Both the position numbers and the translations under genes were made by a program. 64,000 nucleotides of DNA. Origin: Eustoma russellianum. Taxonomy: Eukaryota > Streptophyta > Magnoliopsida > Gentianales > Gentianaceae. Below, piece after piece: positions 21,209 through 33,249 of this stretch. The stretch spans positions 27,425,007 through 27,489,006 of the forward strand of contig AP025049.1 in the NCBI GenBank assembly GCA_036186865.1. Reading direction: 5' to 3'. The notes beneath the pieces were generated by a model. It was not told where the DNA came from. It ran no database searches and saw nothing but the letters and a program-made list of their open reading frames with translations. Every line of letters begins with the position of its first letter. Positions within the stretch are counted from its first letter, which is position 1.

Positions 21209-22602
21209 TGATACGAATATGGTTCGTATGTTAATGTTGTCCCGATCTTTCTTCACTCTCCAAACGTCCCTCAAGCCTTGAATGTGATGGACAATGGTGC
21301 CAAGCAACCACCTTCCTTTCAAGCCTCTAAATTCGTTTGGTTATGTGTGTTTCAATCCGCTCAATCCAACCAGTCACTCCTAATCCTTGGATTGTGGATC
21401 ACCAACAAGGAACACACAATCCTTAATTGGGTCTAGCCTTGATTTAGATATGTGTAAACCAAAGGAAAAACACAAACTTTTATTCAAGAAAACTCAAGAA
21501 CAAAAGATAACATAAAACACTAGGGTTTTTAGTTCAAAGATGAAAAATAGTCTAACTCCTCAAAGAAATGCTAAATGATCTATATATATGATTACAAGTC
21601 TTGTAAGCCACCTCCACAAAAACGGCTAGGGTTTCTTGGAAGACCCATGTTGGCGCCACCTTCCCTTGTTGTGCACAAATCTGAATTTTGTTAATTTTGG
21701 TAAGTTCCCTTCTCTTGGCAAATCCACAATTATTGTCTCAATCACCAATTATTGCATTATAGCCATCCTTCTAGAACTTGCCTTGTGCATTCCTTTACCC
21801 CCTTAAGACGCCAATCAGCCTTCCTTTTGCCACATGATTTAATTTTGGTAACTTCCTCTTTCTTGAGTTATCTCCTTATTTGCTCCAAATCTTCAATTAT
21901 GACTCCCATAATTCATTCCAATCATACCAATCTGATTTATGACATTATAGAAAGTCTCTTAATTGCATTTGAAGATGCCTAGGCGGCGGCCCCCTTTCTT
22001 CAAGAAAACCGAAACCCTAATTTGCACAATTGGGCTTGTTTTGGACTTCTTTCTTGCAGCTCTTGTATCTATTTTTGTGGACTGATTTTGACAAAACCCA
22101 AAACATGAAAGATACTCTAAATTAAGTCTTCTTCAAGGTCCATCTGGTTCCATGCACTCCCAATCTCGTTTGAAAGCCCAAAATCACAAAACAGCCTTGT
22201 ATGGACAAGCTTGGTCCAAATCTGAGAAGCCCTCCTTTCTAAAGCTCAAAACGTTTGATCCAAGACTTGTAACACCTACAAAACACACTCATACACCAAA
22301 CATAAGTACTCTAAACAAACTTTAAAAGAAGCAAACGAAAAGACAACTAAAAGCCACAGAAACGGCACCAACAAGCGGACTGACTATCATTGGATAATCA
22401 GTTCTTAAGCTCAACAATGAGCACCCATTTAGGAGAAACATCCATTGGTTCATCTTGCACATGTTTGGTTAGAAAAGAACCAACATCAAAACCAAGTTGA
22501 AAACCATTAATCCTCTTGGTTTGGCTCCTTGTCAACGGCCCCTTATGGTTAAGGGCACCTTGTGCAAGCTCCTCATTAGGGGGCTGCTCTTCAGCCTCAT
22601 CA
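21209..22602 (-). repeat. B1 3' LTR
   Basis: 1394 bp. The minus strand starts TGATGAGGCTGAAG after the polypurine tract (22603-22616) and ends TTCGTATCA. Its head encodes the end of pol ([23 protein letters not shown], stop at 22398). A TATA-like ATATATATAG lies near 21580-21589 and AATAAA near 21480. Confidence 0.93.
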
Positions 22603-25600
22603 ATCCCCCCCTCCTCAAAAGGATTCGCCCTCGAATCATCAAGATAAAAATGCTCAAAAGGGGAAAGATCACTTACATTGAAGGTGTTGGAAACTGAACC
22701 ATACCTGTCTGGAGGAAGATCAAGCACATAAGCATTTGGACCAACCTTTTGAATGACCTTAAAAGGTCCATCTCCTCTAGGCATAAGCTTGGACTTCCTC
22801 TCCTTTGGAAACCGTTCCTTCCTTAAATGCAACCAAACAAGATCTCCAGGATAAAACACAACATCTTTTCTATGCTTGTTAGCTTGTTTGGCATACTGTC
22901 TATTCTTTCGTTCAAGTTGAAGTTTAACTTTTTCATGCAACTTTTTGATCATTTCAGCTCGTTGTTTACCATCCATGCTAGTACGCTCATCAATTGGAAT
23001 AGGCAACAAATCAAGTGGGGAATGGGGTAGAAAACCATAGACAACTTCAAAAGGGGAATACAAAGACCCACTATGAACAGCCCTATTGTAAGCAAACTCA
23101 ATATGTGGTAAACATTCTTCCCAATTTTTTAGATTGCTTTGGATTAAAGCACGCAACATTTGTGACAAGGTCCGATTTACCACCTCAGTTTGGCCATCTG
23201 TTTGTGGATGTGCAGTAGTAGAAAACAAAAGCTTAGTTCCCAACTTGCTCCAAAGCACACGCCAAAAATGACTCAAGAATTTACTGTCCCTATCACTAAC
23301 AATTGTTTTAGGCATGCCATGCAATCGAACAACTTCTTTAAAGAACAGATTTGCAATGTAAGAAGCATCATCTACTTTGTGACAAGCAATAAAGTGTGCC
23401 ATCTTAGAGAATCTGTCTACCACAACAAAGACACTATCTCTACCACCTTTTGATCTAGGTAAGCCAAGAACAAAGTCCATAGAAATGTCCTCCCAAGGTG
23501 CACTAGGTACGTCCAAGGGTGTGTACAAACCATGAGGTTGTGTTTTGGACTTAGCTTGCCTACAAGTGATGCAACTACTACAAGCCTTGGCAACATCTGA
23601 TTTCATGTGAGGCCAAAAGAAATGTTCCTTTAAAGTTTCTAAAGTTTTAAAAACTCCAAAGTGTCCCATTAACCCGCCCCCATGTGCTTCCTTAACCAAC
23701 AATTCACGCATTGATCCCTTAGGAATGCATAATCGTTTCTCCTTAAACAAATAGCCATCATGCAAATAAAATTTACCAAAAGGAGAATCAATACATGCAT
23801 CATAAATGGAAGCAAAATCAGAATCATCCTTATACAATTCCTTAACAAATTCAAAGCCAAGCAAGTGTGAAGACAACTTAGTAATCAAAGTATACCTTCT
23901 AGACAAAGCATCAGCAACTATGTTATCTTTTCCTTGCTTATACTTAATGACATAAGGAAATTGCTCAATAAACTCAACCCACTTTGCATGCCTCTTATTC
24001 AGTTTTCCTTGACTTTTAAGGTACTTCAAACTTTCATGATCAGTATGAATGACAAACTCTTTGGGTTGCAAGTAGTGTTGCCAAGTTTGTAAGGACCTTA
24101 CCAAAGCATACAACTCCTTATCATAAGTAGGATAGTTCAATGCAGCACCGTTCAACTTTTCACTAAAATAAGCAATAGGATGCTTACCTTGGGTTAGAAC
24201 AGCTCCAATTCCTACGCCACTTGCATCACACTCTATCTCAAATGTATCATCAAAGTTTGGCAACTTCAAGATAGGTGCTGTAGTGAGACGTCTTTTAAGC
24301 TCATCAAACGCCCTTTGTTGGGCTTCCCCCCAATGGAACCCAACCTCCTTGACTATCTCATTCAATGGTGCAGCTACGGTTGAAAAGTCCTTGACAAACC
24401 GCCTATAAAAACCTGCCAAACCATGAAAGCTCCTCACTTCTCCCACACTCTTTGGTGTAGGCCATTCGAGGATGGATTTCACCTTGTCTTGATCCATTTC
24501 AATCCCTGCAGAACTGATTACAAAACCAAGAAAAACAACTTTGTCCAAACAAAAAGAACATTTCTTAAAGTTAGCATAAAGTTTTTCTTTTCTTAGTTTT
24601 TCAAAAACAGCTCTTATGTGATCTAAATGCTCTTCTAAGGTTTTAGAATAGATCAAGATGTCATCAAAATAAACCACAACAAACTTCCCAATAAAAGCTC
24701 TCAAAACTTCATTCATTAGTCTCATGAATGTACTAGGTGCATTAGTTAACCCAAAAGGCATAACTAACCATTCATACAATCCAAATTTAGTTTTAAAAGC
24801 TGTTTTCCATTCATCACACTCTCTTATCCTCACTTGAAAATAACCACTTTTCAAATCAATTTTCGTATACCATTGTGAACCATGCAACATATCAAGCATA
24901 TCATCAAGTCTAGGAATGGGATACCTATACTTTACAGTGATTTTGTTGATGGCCCTACAATCTGTACACATCCTCCAAGTGCCATCTTTTTTTGGAACAA
25001 GGATGACTGGCACTGCACTTGGACTCATACTTTCCCTTACCTTCTCCTTGGCCAAGAGATCCTCCACTTGCCTTTGTATCTCCTTTGTCTCCTCCGGATT
25101 GGCTCTATAAGCTGGCCTATTAGGTAGGACAGCCCCTGGAATAAAGTCAATGTGGTGCTCAATCCCTCTTAAAGGTGGCAACCCATGTGGTTCCTCCTCG
25201 GGAAACAAATCTGCAAATTCTTCCAACAAAGAAACAACACCACTAGGCAAGGTAGATGGTAAGTCATTCTTAGAAAACAAGCATGCAACACTATCTTTGT
25301 AAAGCATCACCAAAACAGTTTTATTATCATACAATGCATGTGTAACTTCACGAGATTTTGCAAAGAAAGCATGCTTCTTAGGTGGACGTGAAATTTGTGG
25401 GGTGGATGCTTGTGAAAGTGTTTGAACCGTGGGTGAGGGTGGACTGATTTGGGCCGTGGGTTGTGTACCCTTGGCCGAGGAGTTTGTGGCCTCCAAAAGG
25501 CTTCTTCTCTCCTTTTTAAGAACCTCTAAGAACCTTTTTTCAGCCTCCTTTTCCTTAGGATCTGAATGGTTCTTTTTCATCCTCTTAGCATCCTCATAAA

Positions 25601-26996
25601 CTTTATGTGGAGACAATGCATGCAACTTAAACTTTTTGCCATTAAAAGTAAAAGCATACATGTTCAATCTACCATCATAAATAACATGCTTGTCAAATTG
25701 CCAAGGTCTACCTAACAAAATATGACTAGCATGCATAGGAGCTACATCACACAAAATTTCATCTTTGTAGCCGCCAATAGATAAAGAAATCAGAACTTGT
25801 TTAGACACATGAATCTCACCACAATCATTTAGCCAAGATAACCTATAGGGATAGGAATGATCAATCATAGGTAAATCTAGCTTTCTAACAAGTTCAATAC
25901 TTGCAACATTAGCACATGAACCACTATCAATAATTAAAGTGCAAGTTTTGCCTTTTACCAAACAATGGATGTGGAAAATGTTCTCCCTTTGCAAGCTTTC
26001 TTCTTCCTCCTTCATGTGTGCACTTAAGGCTTTTCTTACCACAAGAAAATCCTTATAAGCACCCTCTTCATCACTTTTTATCTCCTCAGCTGAGTCCTCT
26101 TGGTATTCTTCCTTTGTGGCTTCTTCTTCCTCCTCTTCTGAATAGAATTCATTTGTCTCCTCAAGGTACAACACTTTCTTGGCATTAGGGCAGTCCCTTG
26201 CATAATGCCCTCTCCCTCTACATTTAAAGCACTCAATCTCCCTTGTCCTTGGAGGGTTTGTGGTTGCCTTGCCTTTGCTTTTGTCATTTTGACCTAGATT
26301 TGCACCGTTGGTCCTTTGAGTGAAGTGTGGCTTATTTAGAGAGTTAGGGTTGTTTTGGCCGATGGTGTTTGAAACTGGCCGTGCTCCTCCATTGCCATTA
26401 GACTTAGGCTGCACTTTAGAAAAAGAAGAAGCATTAGTTCTAAAACCAAATCCACTAGTAGAAGAACGTACCTTTAATTGCCGCTCAATTTTCTCAGCTT
26501 TGTGAACCATGGAATTTAGATCAACATAGGTAGTGAGTTCAAGTTGAAACCCAATCTCCTTGTTAAGACCTCCCAAAAACCGAGCCATGGTTGCCTCCTC
26601 AGTTTCTTCAGTATCAGTTTTTATCAACAAAATTTCTAACTCCTTAAAGTATTCATCCACACTTTTATTTCCTTGAGTTAGGCATTGCAACTTTTGGAAC
26701 ATGGATCTCTCGTAAGATTCTGGAATGAATTTCTTTCTCATCTCGTATTTCATCTCATCCCAAGTTCCAATTGTGGGTTGTCTAGTCCTTCGTCTTATAC
26801 TTTGAGTTTGGTCCCACCAAATCAAGGCATACTCCAAGAATGTGTATCCAAGGTGGAGAATTGAAGGTTTTATGTGTGTTGTTTTGGGGCAAACACACGG
26901 CGTTTTGTTTTGCGTTTGTGAACTTGGATGGTAGATGCAAAAAGGTGGAACTTTTTGTACAAAAGGAACTTCTTTTCTCTTCCTTTCTTTGTGCAC
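22398..26996 (-). CDS. gag-pol: B1 Gag-Pol polyprotein with replaced N-terminus
   Basis: An open 1532-codon frame. The first 50 or so residues (basic [12 protein letters not shown]...) come from former leader sequence and are joined at about 26840 to the gag core ([12 protein letters not shown]). It then has the zinc knuckle [14 protein letters not shown], protease [14 protein letters not shown] with [12 protein letters not shown] and YFDDIL, RNase [13 protein letters not shown], integrase HHCC and DDE ([24 protein letters not shown]), GPY/F, and the LTR-encoded tail. All catalytic residues I can place are present. Without the Gag N-terminus particle assembly is doubtful; RT and integrase could be normal. 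Confidence 0.85.
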   Translation of the reverse strand: MHKERKRKEVPFVQKVPPFCIYHPSSQTQNKTPCVCPKTTHIKPSILHLGYTFLEYALIWWDQTQSIRRRTRQPTIGTWDEMKYEMRKKFIPESYERSMFQKLQCLTQGNKSVDEYFKELEILLIKTDTEETEEATMARFLGGLNKEIGFQLELTTYVDLNSMVHKAEKIERQLKVRSSTSGFGFRTNASSFSKVQPKSNGNGGARPVSNTIGQNNPNSLNKPHFTQRTNGANLGQNDKSKGKATTNPPRTREIECFKCRGRGHYARDCPNAKKVLYLEETNEFYSEEEEEEATKEEYQEDSAEEIKSDEEGAYKDFLVVRKALSAHMKEEEESLQRENIFHIHCLVKGKTCTLIIDSGSCANVASIELVRKLDLPMIDHSYPYRLSWLNDCGEIHVSKQVLISLSIGGYKDEILCDVAPMHASHILLGRPWQFDKHVIYDGRLNMYAFTFNGKKFKLHALSPHKVYEDAKRMKKNHSDPKEKEAEKRFLEVLKKERRSLLEATNSSAKGTQPTAQISPPSPTVQTLSQASTPQISRPPKKHAFFAKSREVTHALYDNKTVLVMLYKDSVACLFSKNDLPSTLPSGVVSLLEEFADLFPEEEPHGLPPLRGIEHHIDFIPGAVLPNRPAYRANPEETKEIQRQVEDLLAKEKVRESMSPSAVPVILVPKKDGTWRMCTDCRAINKITVKYRYPIPRLDDMLDMLHGSQWYTKIDLKSGYFQVRIRECDEWKTAFKTKFGLYEWLVMPFGLTNAPSTFMRLMNEVLRAFIGKFVVVYFDDILIYSKTLEEHLDHIRAVFEKLRKEKLYANFKKCSFCLDKVVFLGFVISSAGIEMDQDKVKSILEWPTPKSVGEVRSFHGLAGFYRRFVKDFSTVAAPLNEIVKEVGFHWGEAQQRAFDELKRRLTTAPILKLPNFDDTFEIECDASGVGIGAVLTQGKHPIAYFSEKLNGAALNYPTYDKELYALVRSLQTWQHYLQPKEFVIHTDHESLKYLKSQGKLNKRHAKWVEFIEQFPYVIKYKQGKDNIVADALSRRYTLITKLSSHLLGFEFVKELYKDDSDFASIYDACIDSPFGKFYLHDGYLFKEKRLCIPKGSMRELLVKEAHGGGLMGHFGVFKTLETLKEHFFWPHMKSDVAKACSSCITCRQAKSKTQPHGLYTPLDVPSAPWEDISMDFVLGLPRSKGGRDSVFVVVDRFSKMAHFIACHKVDDASYIANLFFKEVVRLHGMPKTIVSDRDSKFLSHFWRVLWSKLGTKLLFSTTAHPQTDGQTEVVNRTLSQMLRALIQSNLKNWEECLPHIEFAYNRAVHSGSLYSPFEVVYGFLPHSPLDLLPIPIDERTSMDGKQRAEMIKKLHEKVKLQLERKNRQYAKQANKHRKDVVFYPGDLVWLHLRKERFPKERKSKLMPRGDGPFKVIQKVGPNAYVLDLPPDRYGSVSNTFNVSDLSPFEHFYLDDSRANPFEEGGIDEAEEQPPNEELAQGALNHKGPLTRSQTKRINGFQLGFDVGSFLTKHVQDEPMDVSPKWVLIVELKN

Positions 26997-27510
26997 TTCT
27001 TTTTGTTGGTTTGTGCACGTTTCTTTTCCTTTCTTTTCCCTTTTTTTTTTTGACGTTCAAAGCAGCTTTGATGCAACCTTTGTTTGTTTTTGCGAGAATC
27101 AGTGGTATATTCTTGAAAGATGATCCCTTTTGTGTTTGTATGGATGTGTAGTAGAGAAACAGATTTTCCTTGGATACCAATACAACCAAAACAAACAACT
27201 TGTATTCAATATCACACAAGAAAATTTAATTAAAAGCTTCGATAACAACAAGGTATTTGACTCAAAGGCAGCTTCTTTTAGGCCTTGGACTGATTTTTAG
27301 GTGGAGTTAAATCCTATTCAATGCAAACAACAATGATCCTATGATTAAGTGTGTTAAAGATGAGATCTTTGTTTTTGTTTTTGATGAAATGAAGTAAAAG
27401 ATCAATTTTTTTTGACTAGAGACGTTTTTTTTTTTTTTTGAATGATTGAGTATACTAAGAATAACACAAAACGACACAAGAAAAGATAATTGAGATGAAG
27501 ATAAACGAGA
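26997..27510 (-). other. B1 residual leader
   Basis: About 510 bp between the primer site and the extended frame. It has long T or A tracts, including T15 near 27425-27439, and no supported gene. It corresponds to the proximal part of the B2 leader (52077-52884) with several length differences in homopolymers. Confidence 0.65.
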
Positions 27511-27522
27511 GCTCTGATACCA
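27511..27522 (-). other. B1 primer binding site, tRNA-iMet
   Basis: TGGTATCAGAGC on the minus strand, two bases from the 5' LTR terminus. Families A and B use the same primer. Confidence 0.93.
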
Positions 27523-27524
27523 CT

Positions 27525-28918
27525 TGATACGAATATGGTTCGTATGTTAATGTTGTCCCGATCTTTCTTCACTCTCCAAACGTCCCTCAAGCCTTGAATG
27601 TGATGGACAATGGTGCCAAGCAACCACCTTCCTTTCAAGCCTCTAAATTCGTTTGGTTATGTGTGTTTCAATCCGCTCAATCCAACCAGTCACTCCTAAT
27701 CCTTGGATTGTGGATCACCAACAAGGAACACACAATCCTTAATTGGGTCTAGCCTTGATTTAGATATGTGTAAACCAAAGGAAAAACACAAACTTTTATT
27801 CAAGAAAACTCAAGAACAAAAGATAACATAAAACACTAGGGTTTTTAGTTCAAAGATGAAAAATAGTCTAACTCCTCAAAGAAATGCTAAATGATCTATA
27901 TATATGATTACAAGTCTTGTAAGCCACCTCCACAAAAACGGCTAGGGTTTCTTGGAAGACCCATGTTGGCGCCACCTTCCCTTGTTGTGCACAAATCTGA
28001 ATTTTGTTAATTTTGGTAAGTTCCCTTCTCTTGGCAAATCCACAATTATTGTCTCAATCACCAATTATTGCATTATAGCCATCCTTCTAGAACTTGCCTT
28101 GTGCATTCCTTTACCCCCTTAAGACGCCAATCAGCCTTCCTTTTGCCACATGATTTAATTTTGGTAACTTCCTCTTTCTTGAGTTATCTCCTTATTTGCT
28201 CCAAATCTTCAATTATGACTCCCATAATTCATTCCAATCATACCAATCTGATTTATGACATTATAGAAAGTCTCTTAATTGCATTTGAAGATGCCTAGGC
28301 GGCGGCCCCCTTTCTTCAAGAAAACCGAAACCCTAATTTGCACAATTGGGCTTGTTTTGGACTTCTTTCTTGCAGCTCTTGTATCTATTTTTGTGGACTG
28401 ATTTTGACAAAACCCAAAACATGAAAGATACTCTAAATTAAGTCTTCTTCAAGGTCCATCTGGTTCCATGCACTCCCAATCTCGTTTGAAAGCCCAAAAT
28501 CACAAAACAGCCTTGTATGGACAAGCTTGGTCCAAATCTGAGAAGCCCTCCTTTCTAAAGCTCAAAACGTTTGATCCAAGACTTGTAACACCTACAAAAC
28601 ACACTCATACACCAAACATAAGTACTCTAAACAAACTTTAAAAGAAGCAAACGAAAAGACAACTAAAAGCCACAGAAACGGCACCAACAAGCGGACTGAC
28701 TATCATTGGATAATCAGTTCTTAAGCTCAACAATGAGCACCCATTTAGGAGAAACATCCATTGGTTCATCTTGCACATGTTTGGTTAGAAAAGAACCAAC
28801 ATCAAAACCAAGTTGAAAACCATTAATCCTCTTGGTTTGGCTCCTTGTCAACGGCCCCTTATGGTTAAGGGCACCTTGTGCAAGCTCCTCATTAGGGGGC
28901 TGCTCTTCAGCCTCATCA
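27525..28918 (-). repeat. B1 5' LTR with promoter
   Basis: 1394 bp, apparently identical to the 3' LTR. The TATA-like ATATATATAGA lies at 27895-27905 (minus strand) and the polyadenylation signal AATAAA lies about 100 bp further downstream, the order expected for U3 and R. TTCAT follows at 28919-28923. Confidence 0.92.
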
Positions 28919-30547
28919 TTCATGAACAGGTATGGGAACAAGATCAAGCGGGGACAAAGGGTTAAAGCCATAAACAACTTCAAAAGGAGAATGCAATGTT
29001 CCACTATGAACAACTCTATTGTATGCAAACTCAATATAAGCTAAGCAGTCTTCCCAATTCTTCAAGTTCTTTTGAATGACAACACGTAACAGTTGAGACA
29101 AAGTTCTATTAACAACTTCAGTTTGACCATCGGTTTGTGGGTGAGCAGTTGTAGAAAATAACAATTTAGTATCAAGTTTACTCCACAAAACACGCCAGAA
29201 ATGACTTAGAAACTTTGTATCTCTATCACTAACAATTGTACGTGGCATGCCATGCAATCTAACAATCTCCTTAAAGAACAAATCAGCAATATGAATAGCA
29301 TCATCAACTTTCTTACATGCAATGAAATGTGCCATTTTGGAAAATCTATCAACAACAACAAAGATGCTATCTTTACCAGTTTTGGAACGAGGCAATCCCA
29401 ATACAAAGTCCATAGAAATATCAGTCCAAGGTGAGTTTGGAACAGATAAAGGAGTGTATAATCCATGTGGTTGTGTTCTAGACTTTGCTTGCTTGCAAGT
29501 AATACATCGGTCACATACCTTATCAACATGTGCTCTCATATGCGGCCAGAAGAAATGTTTCTTAAGTGTTTCCAAAGTTTTTAACGAGCCAAAATGACCC
29601 ATTAAACCTCCTCCATGAGCTTCTTTTATCAACAACTCTCTTAATGAACACATTGGTACACATAACTTATGTTCTTTAAACAAATAACCATCATGCAAGT
29701 AATATTTAGCAAAAGGTGAATCAATGCATGCTTGATAAATAGAACTAATGTCATGATCAGAATGATACATCTCTTTGATAGACTCAAAACTAAACATGTT
29801 ACATGAAAGAGTAGTAATCAAAGTATAGCGACGAGATAAGGCGTCAGCAACAACATTTTCTTTTCCTTGCTTATACTTGATCACATAAGGGAATTGTTCA
29901 ATGAATTCAACCCATTTGGCATTTCTTTTGTTCAGTTTTCCTTGACCTTTTAGATACTTAAGGCTCTCATGATCAGTATGAATCACAAATTCCTTAGGTT
30001 GCAGATAATGTTGCCAAGTTTGTAAAGAACGGACAAGGGCATACAATTCTTTATCATAGGTTGAATAATTTATAGAAGCTCCTTTCAATTTCTCACTAAA
30101 GTAGGCAACAGGTTTGTTACCTTGATGCAATACAACTCCAATGCCAACTCCACTGGCATCACATTCAACTTCAAACATTTCATCAAAGTTAGGCAATCTC
30201 AGGATATGTGCAGAAGTTAGACGTTTCTTAAGTTCCTCAAAGGCTTGTTGTTGTGATTCTCCCCATTCAAATCTTACATCTTTCTTGAGTAACTCATTCA
30301 AGGGTGCAGCTATGGTAGAGAAATCCTTCACAAAACGTCTATAGAAGCTAGCTAATCCATGAAAACTCCTAATATCTCCAGCAGACTTAGGGGTTGGCCA
30401 CTCAGTTATGGATTTAACTTTCTCTTGGTCCATTTCAATTCCTTCAGCACTAATCACAAATCCTAAGAATGTAACCTTCTCCAGACAGAAAGAACACTTT
30501 TTGAAATTAGCATACAGCTCTTCTTTCTGTAGGGTGACAAAAACAGC
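28919..30547 (-). pseudogene. pol: A2 RT end, RNase H and integrase core
   Basis: The frame covers [38 protein letters not shown], RNase H ([31 protein letters not shown]), the integrase zinc finger ([19 protein letters not shown]) and the DDE core ([24 protein letters not shown]) to VPIPVHE, where B1 is inserted. It is in the same frame as the RT palm upstream and is separated from it only by the TGA at 30548-30550. Confidence 0.9.
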
Positions 30548-31465
30548 TCAAAGATGGATCAGATGTTCACTTAGGGTTTTGGAGTAGATAAGAATGTCAT
30601 CAAAGTAGACTACTACAAATTTCCCTATGAATTTCCTTAAGACCTCATTCATTAACCTCATGAAAGTACTAGGGGCATTGGTTAAACCAAAGGGCATAAC
30701 TAACCATTCGTACAATCCAAACTTAGTCTTAAAGACAGTTTTCCATTCATCACCTTTCCTAATTCTCACTTGGAAATAACCTTGTTTAAGATCTACTTTG
30801 TTAAAGCACCTAGACCCATGTAACATATCCAACATGTCATCCAACCTAGGAATAGGGTATCTATACTTCACAGTGATCTTATTGATGGCTCTACAGTCAG
30901 TACACATTCTCCAAGTTCCATCTTTCTTAGGGACAATGATAACAGGAACAGTACAAGGACTCATACTTTCTTTTACTTTACCTTGGGTCAATAGTTCCTC
31001 AACTTGTATTTGGATTTCCTTAGTTTCCTCTGGATTGGCTCTATAGGCAGGCCTGTTTGGCAGAACAGCTCCTGGAACGAAATCTATTTGATGCTCAATG
31101 CCTCTTAGAGGTGGTAAACCTGGGGGATCTCCTTCAGGAAACGAGCTAGAAAATTCTTGAAGTAAAGATGCAACTTCACTTGGTAAAGTAGATGGTATCT
31201 CTGATGAAGAGAACAGAGTTTCCTTGTAAAGCAAGATATAAACATTTTTATTGGAATTGATAGCATGGAATACCTCACTTTGAGATGCAAAGAAAGCACT
31301 TTTCTTTAGAGATGGTTCAGCAGAAACTTTGTTTTCTTTCGGTTCAATTTTAAGATGAGAACTTCTCAGTTGGTTTTCTTTGATGAAAATCCTTTCCAAT
31401 TCCTTTTCTTTTGGATCATTATGGCTTTTTAACATTCGTTGTTGATCCTCAAAGACTTTGTGTGG
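30548..31465 (-). pseudogene. pol: A2 protease-RT linker and RT palm
   Basis: Between the frameshift near 31465 and a TGA at 30548-30550 the frame reads the linker (FFASQSEVFHAI), then RT with [50 protein letters not shown] and the catalytic [10 protein letters not shown]. The TGA falls right after SEHLIHL, in place of an arginine codon in relatives, so RT loses its thumb and everything downstream. Confidence 0.9.
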
Positions 31466-33249
31466 GGCAAGGCATTTAACTTGAACAGCTTGTTGTTATG
31501 CCTAAAGGAATATCTATTTAGGTAACCATCATAAGTAACCTTGTTGTCAAATTGCCACGGTCTACCTAATAAGATATGACTTGATTGCATAGGGGCTACA
31601 TCACATAACACCTCAGCAAAATACCCACCAATCGATAAAGAAACTAGGACTTGCTTTGTTACTTTAACTTCACCACACTCATTAAGCCACGTAAGTCTAT
31701 AAGGATGGGGGTGATTAATTAAAGGTAACTCAAGTTTTCTAACAAGTTCAAAACCTGCCACATTGGTACATGAACCGGAGTCAATGATTAAAGTGCAGAC
31801 TTTCTTTTTAACCATACAATGAATGTGGAATATGTTCTCTCTTTGTATGTCAGATTCTTCAGTTTTAATTTGGGCACTTAGAGCTCGACGGACAACTAAA
31901 AACTCTTTTGTTTCACACTCATTAGTCTCTTCATTAATCTCTTCTTCTTCCTTACATGTTTGTTCATTTTCATTGTTTTCCTCACTCTCTTCCAATTCTT
32001 CCTCAGAATAATACTCATTAGACTCTTCAATAAACATGATGCGTTTAGGGTTGGGACATTGATTAGCAAAATGACCTTTTCCTAAGCATTTAAAACATTG
32101 AATATCACGAGTCTTAACATTAGGCGTACCTTCCACCTTGGCTTTGCCTTTATCAGTGATTGGAAACTTTGGACGATTTTGGATGTTCTGAGTTGATTTT
32201 CCTTGGAATCCACGGCCTTGACCTTGTTCTGGACGGAAAGGCGTCCTGGGCTGTGTTCTAGGAAAACTCAAAGGATTAGTCCGAAAAGAAGGGTTTGAAG
32301 ATTTTACCTTCAATTGTCTTTCCACTTTCTCAGCGATGTGAACCATAGAAGCCAGATCTGAGTAAGGTGTAAGTTCCACCTTAAATGCAATTTCTTTGTT
32401 CAAGCCAGCTAGAAACCTAGCCATTGTGGCTTCCTCTGCTTCTTCTATATTAGCCCTGGTAAGCAAATGTTCTAATTCTTTATAAAATTCATCAACAGAT
32501 CTATTACCTTGAGAAAGTTGTTGCAATTTCTGGAAAATGCTTCTTTCATAGGAAGGAGATATGAATCTCTTCCTCATCTCTTGTTTCAGCTCGGACCAAG
32601 TAACAACAGGGGGTTGTCTTGTTCTTCTCCGGGTGTTCTGCAATTGCTCCCACCAGAGTAAAGCATAATCTACAAATTCAAAAGTTGCATACCGCACTTT
32701 GGCCAATTCAGAATAGTTAGTGCAAGAATACATATGATCTACTTTTGTTTCCCATTGCAGATAAGCTTCAGGATCACTTTTCCCTTGGAAGGAGGGTATT
32801 GTCAGTTTAGTAGTAATGAACTCTTCTTCAAGATGTTCATTTCTATCAGGTTGACGTTCATCATACTGTTCTTCCGGATAGTGTTCTTCATTGTACTCAG
32901 GGAGATAATCAAATCTCTCCTCAAAAGAAATGTTCCTACGACCGCCATTACTACCTCGACCTCGACTTCTACCTCTATGTGATGTGACTCTTCTAGGTTG
33001 AACATGAGACTCATTACCATAAGAGGTGCCTTCTTGAAAAGGTATACTAGGTTCCTTTTGATCTGAGGTTGGCTTTTCTACGTTGTTTATCCTTTGTTTG
33101 TTATCCTCTATGTCACTTCTCATTAAACCAAACTGATTAACAAGGAAAGTGAGTGTTTGCTGTATATTCTCTAGGGTAACAGGGACTGGGGATGGGACAG
33201 GAGTAGATGGGGACGGGGATGGTGCATTATCTTTCTGTTGGGGACCCAT
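31429..33249 (-). CDS. gag: A2 Gag and protease
   Basis: An open frame of 606 codons from ATG 33249, the best preserved gag in family A. In order: a Pro/Ser-rich start, a short helical segment (TLENIQQTLTFLVNQFGLM), an RG-rich stretch near residue 85, the capsid-like core from about residue 140 to 290, the zinc knuckle CFKCLGKGHFANQC near residue 385, a Glu-rich linker, and the protease IIDSGSCTNVAG near residue 490 with LLGRPWQF. A missing base near 31465 shifts it out of frame before RT, so the last dozen residues are unnatural. Confidence 0.9.
   Translation of the reverse strand: MGPQQKDNAPSPSPSTPVPSPVPVTLENIQQTLTFLVNQFGLMRSDIEDNKQRINNVEKPTSDQKEPSIPFQEGTSYGNESHVQPRRVTSHRGRSRGRGSNGGRRNISFEERFDYLPEYNEEHYPEEQYDERQPDRNEHLEEEFITTKLTIPSFQGKSDPEAYLQWETKVDHMYSCTNYSELAKVRYATFEFVDYALLWWEQLQNTRRRTRQPPVVTWSELKQEMRKRFISPSYERSIFQKLQQLSQGNRSVDEFYKELEHLLTRANIEEAEEATMARFLAGLNKEIAFKVELTPYSDLASMVHIAEKVERQLKVKSSNPSFRTNPLSFPRTQPRTPFRPEQGQGRGFQGKSTQNIQNRPKFPITDKGKAKVEGTPNVKTRDIQCFKCLGKGHFANQCPNPKRIMFIEESNEYYSEEELEESEENNENEQTCKEEEEINEETNECETKEFLVVRRALSAQIKTEESDIQRENIFHIHCMVKKKVCTLIIDSGSCTNVAGFELVRKLELPLINHPHPYRLTWLNECGEVKVTKQVLVSLSIGGYFAEVLCDVAPMQSSHILLGRPWQFDNKVTYDGYLNRYSFRHNNKLFKLNALPHTKSLRINNEC

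Larger units (their letters stand above)
21209..28918 (-). mobile_element. B1: very young family B element with deleted gag start
   Basis: Two 1394-bp LTRs (21209-22602, 27525-28918) showed no difference in the stretches I compared by eye. The flanks are a perfect TTCAT duplication, and removing the element restores the A2 integrase codons. The internal region lacks about 980 bp that B2 has at 51098-52077, covering the end of the leader, the gag start and the gag N-terminal region. The rest of gag-pol is open. Confidence 0.93.

Noticed and set aside
27040..27440. A host gene or simple-repeat locus in the T-rich stretch of B1
   Set aside because: The same stretch occurs in the B2 leader at 52240-52760, so it belongs to the element.
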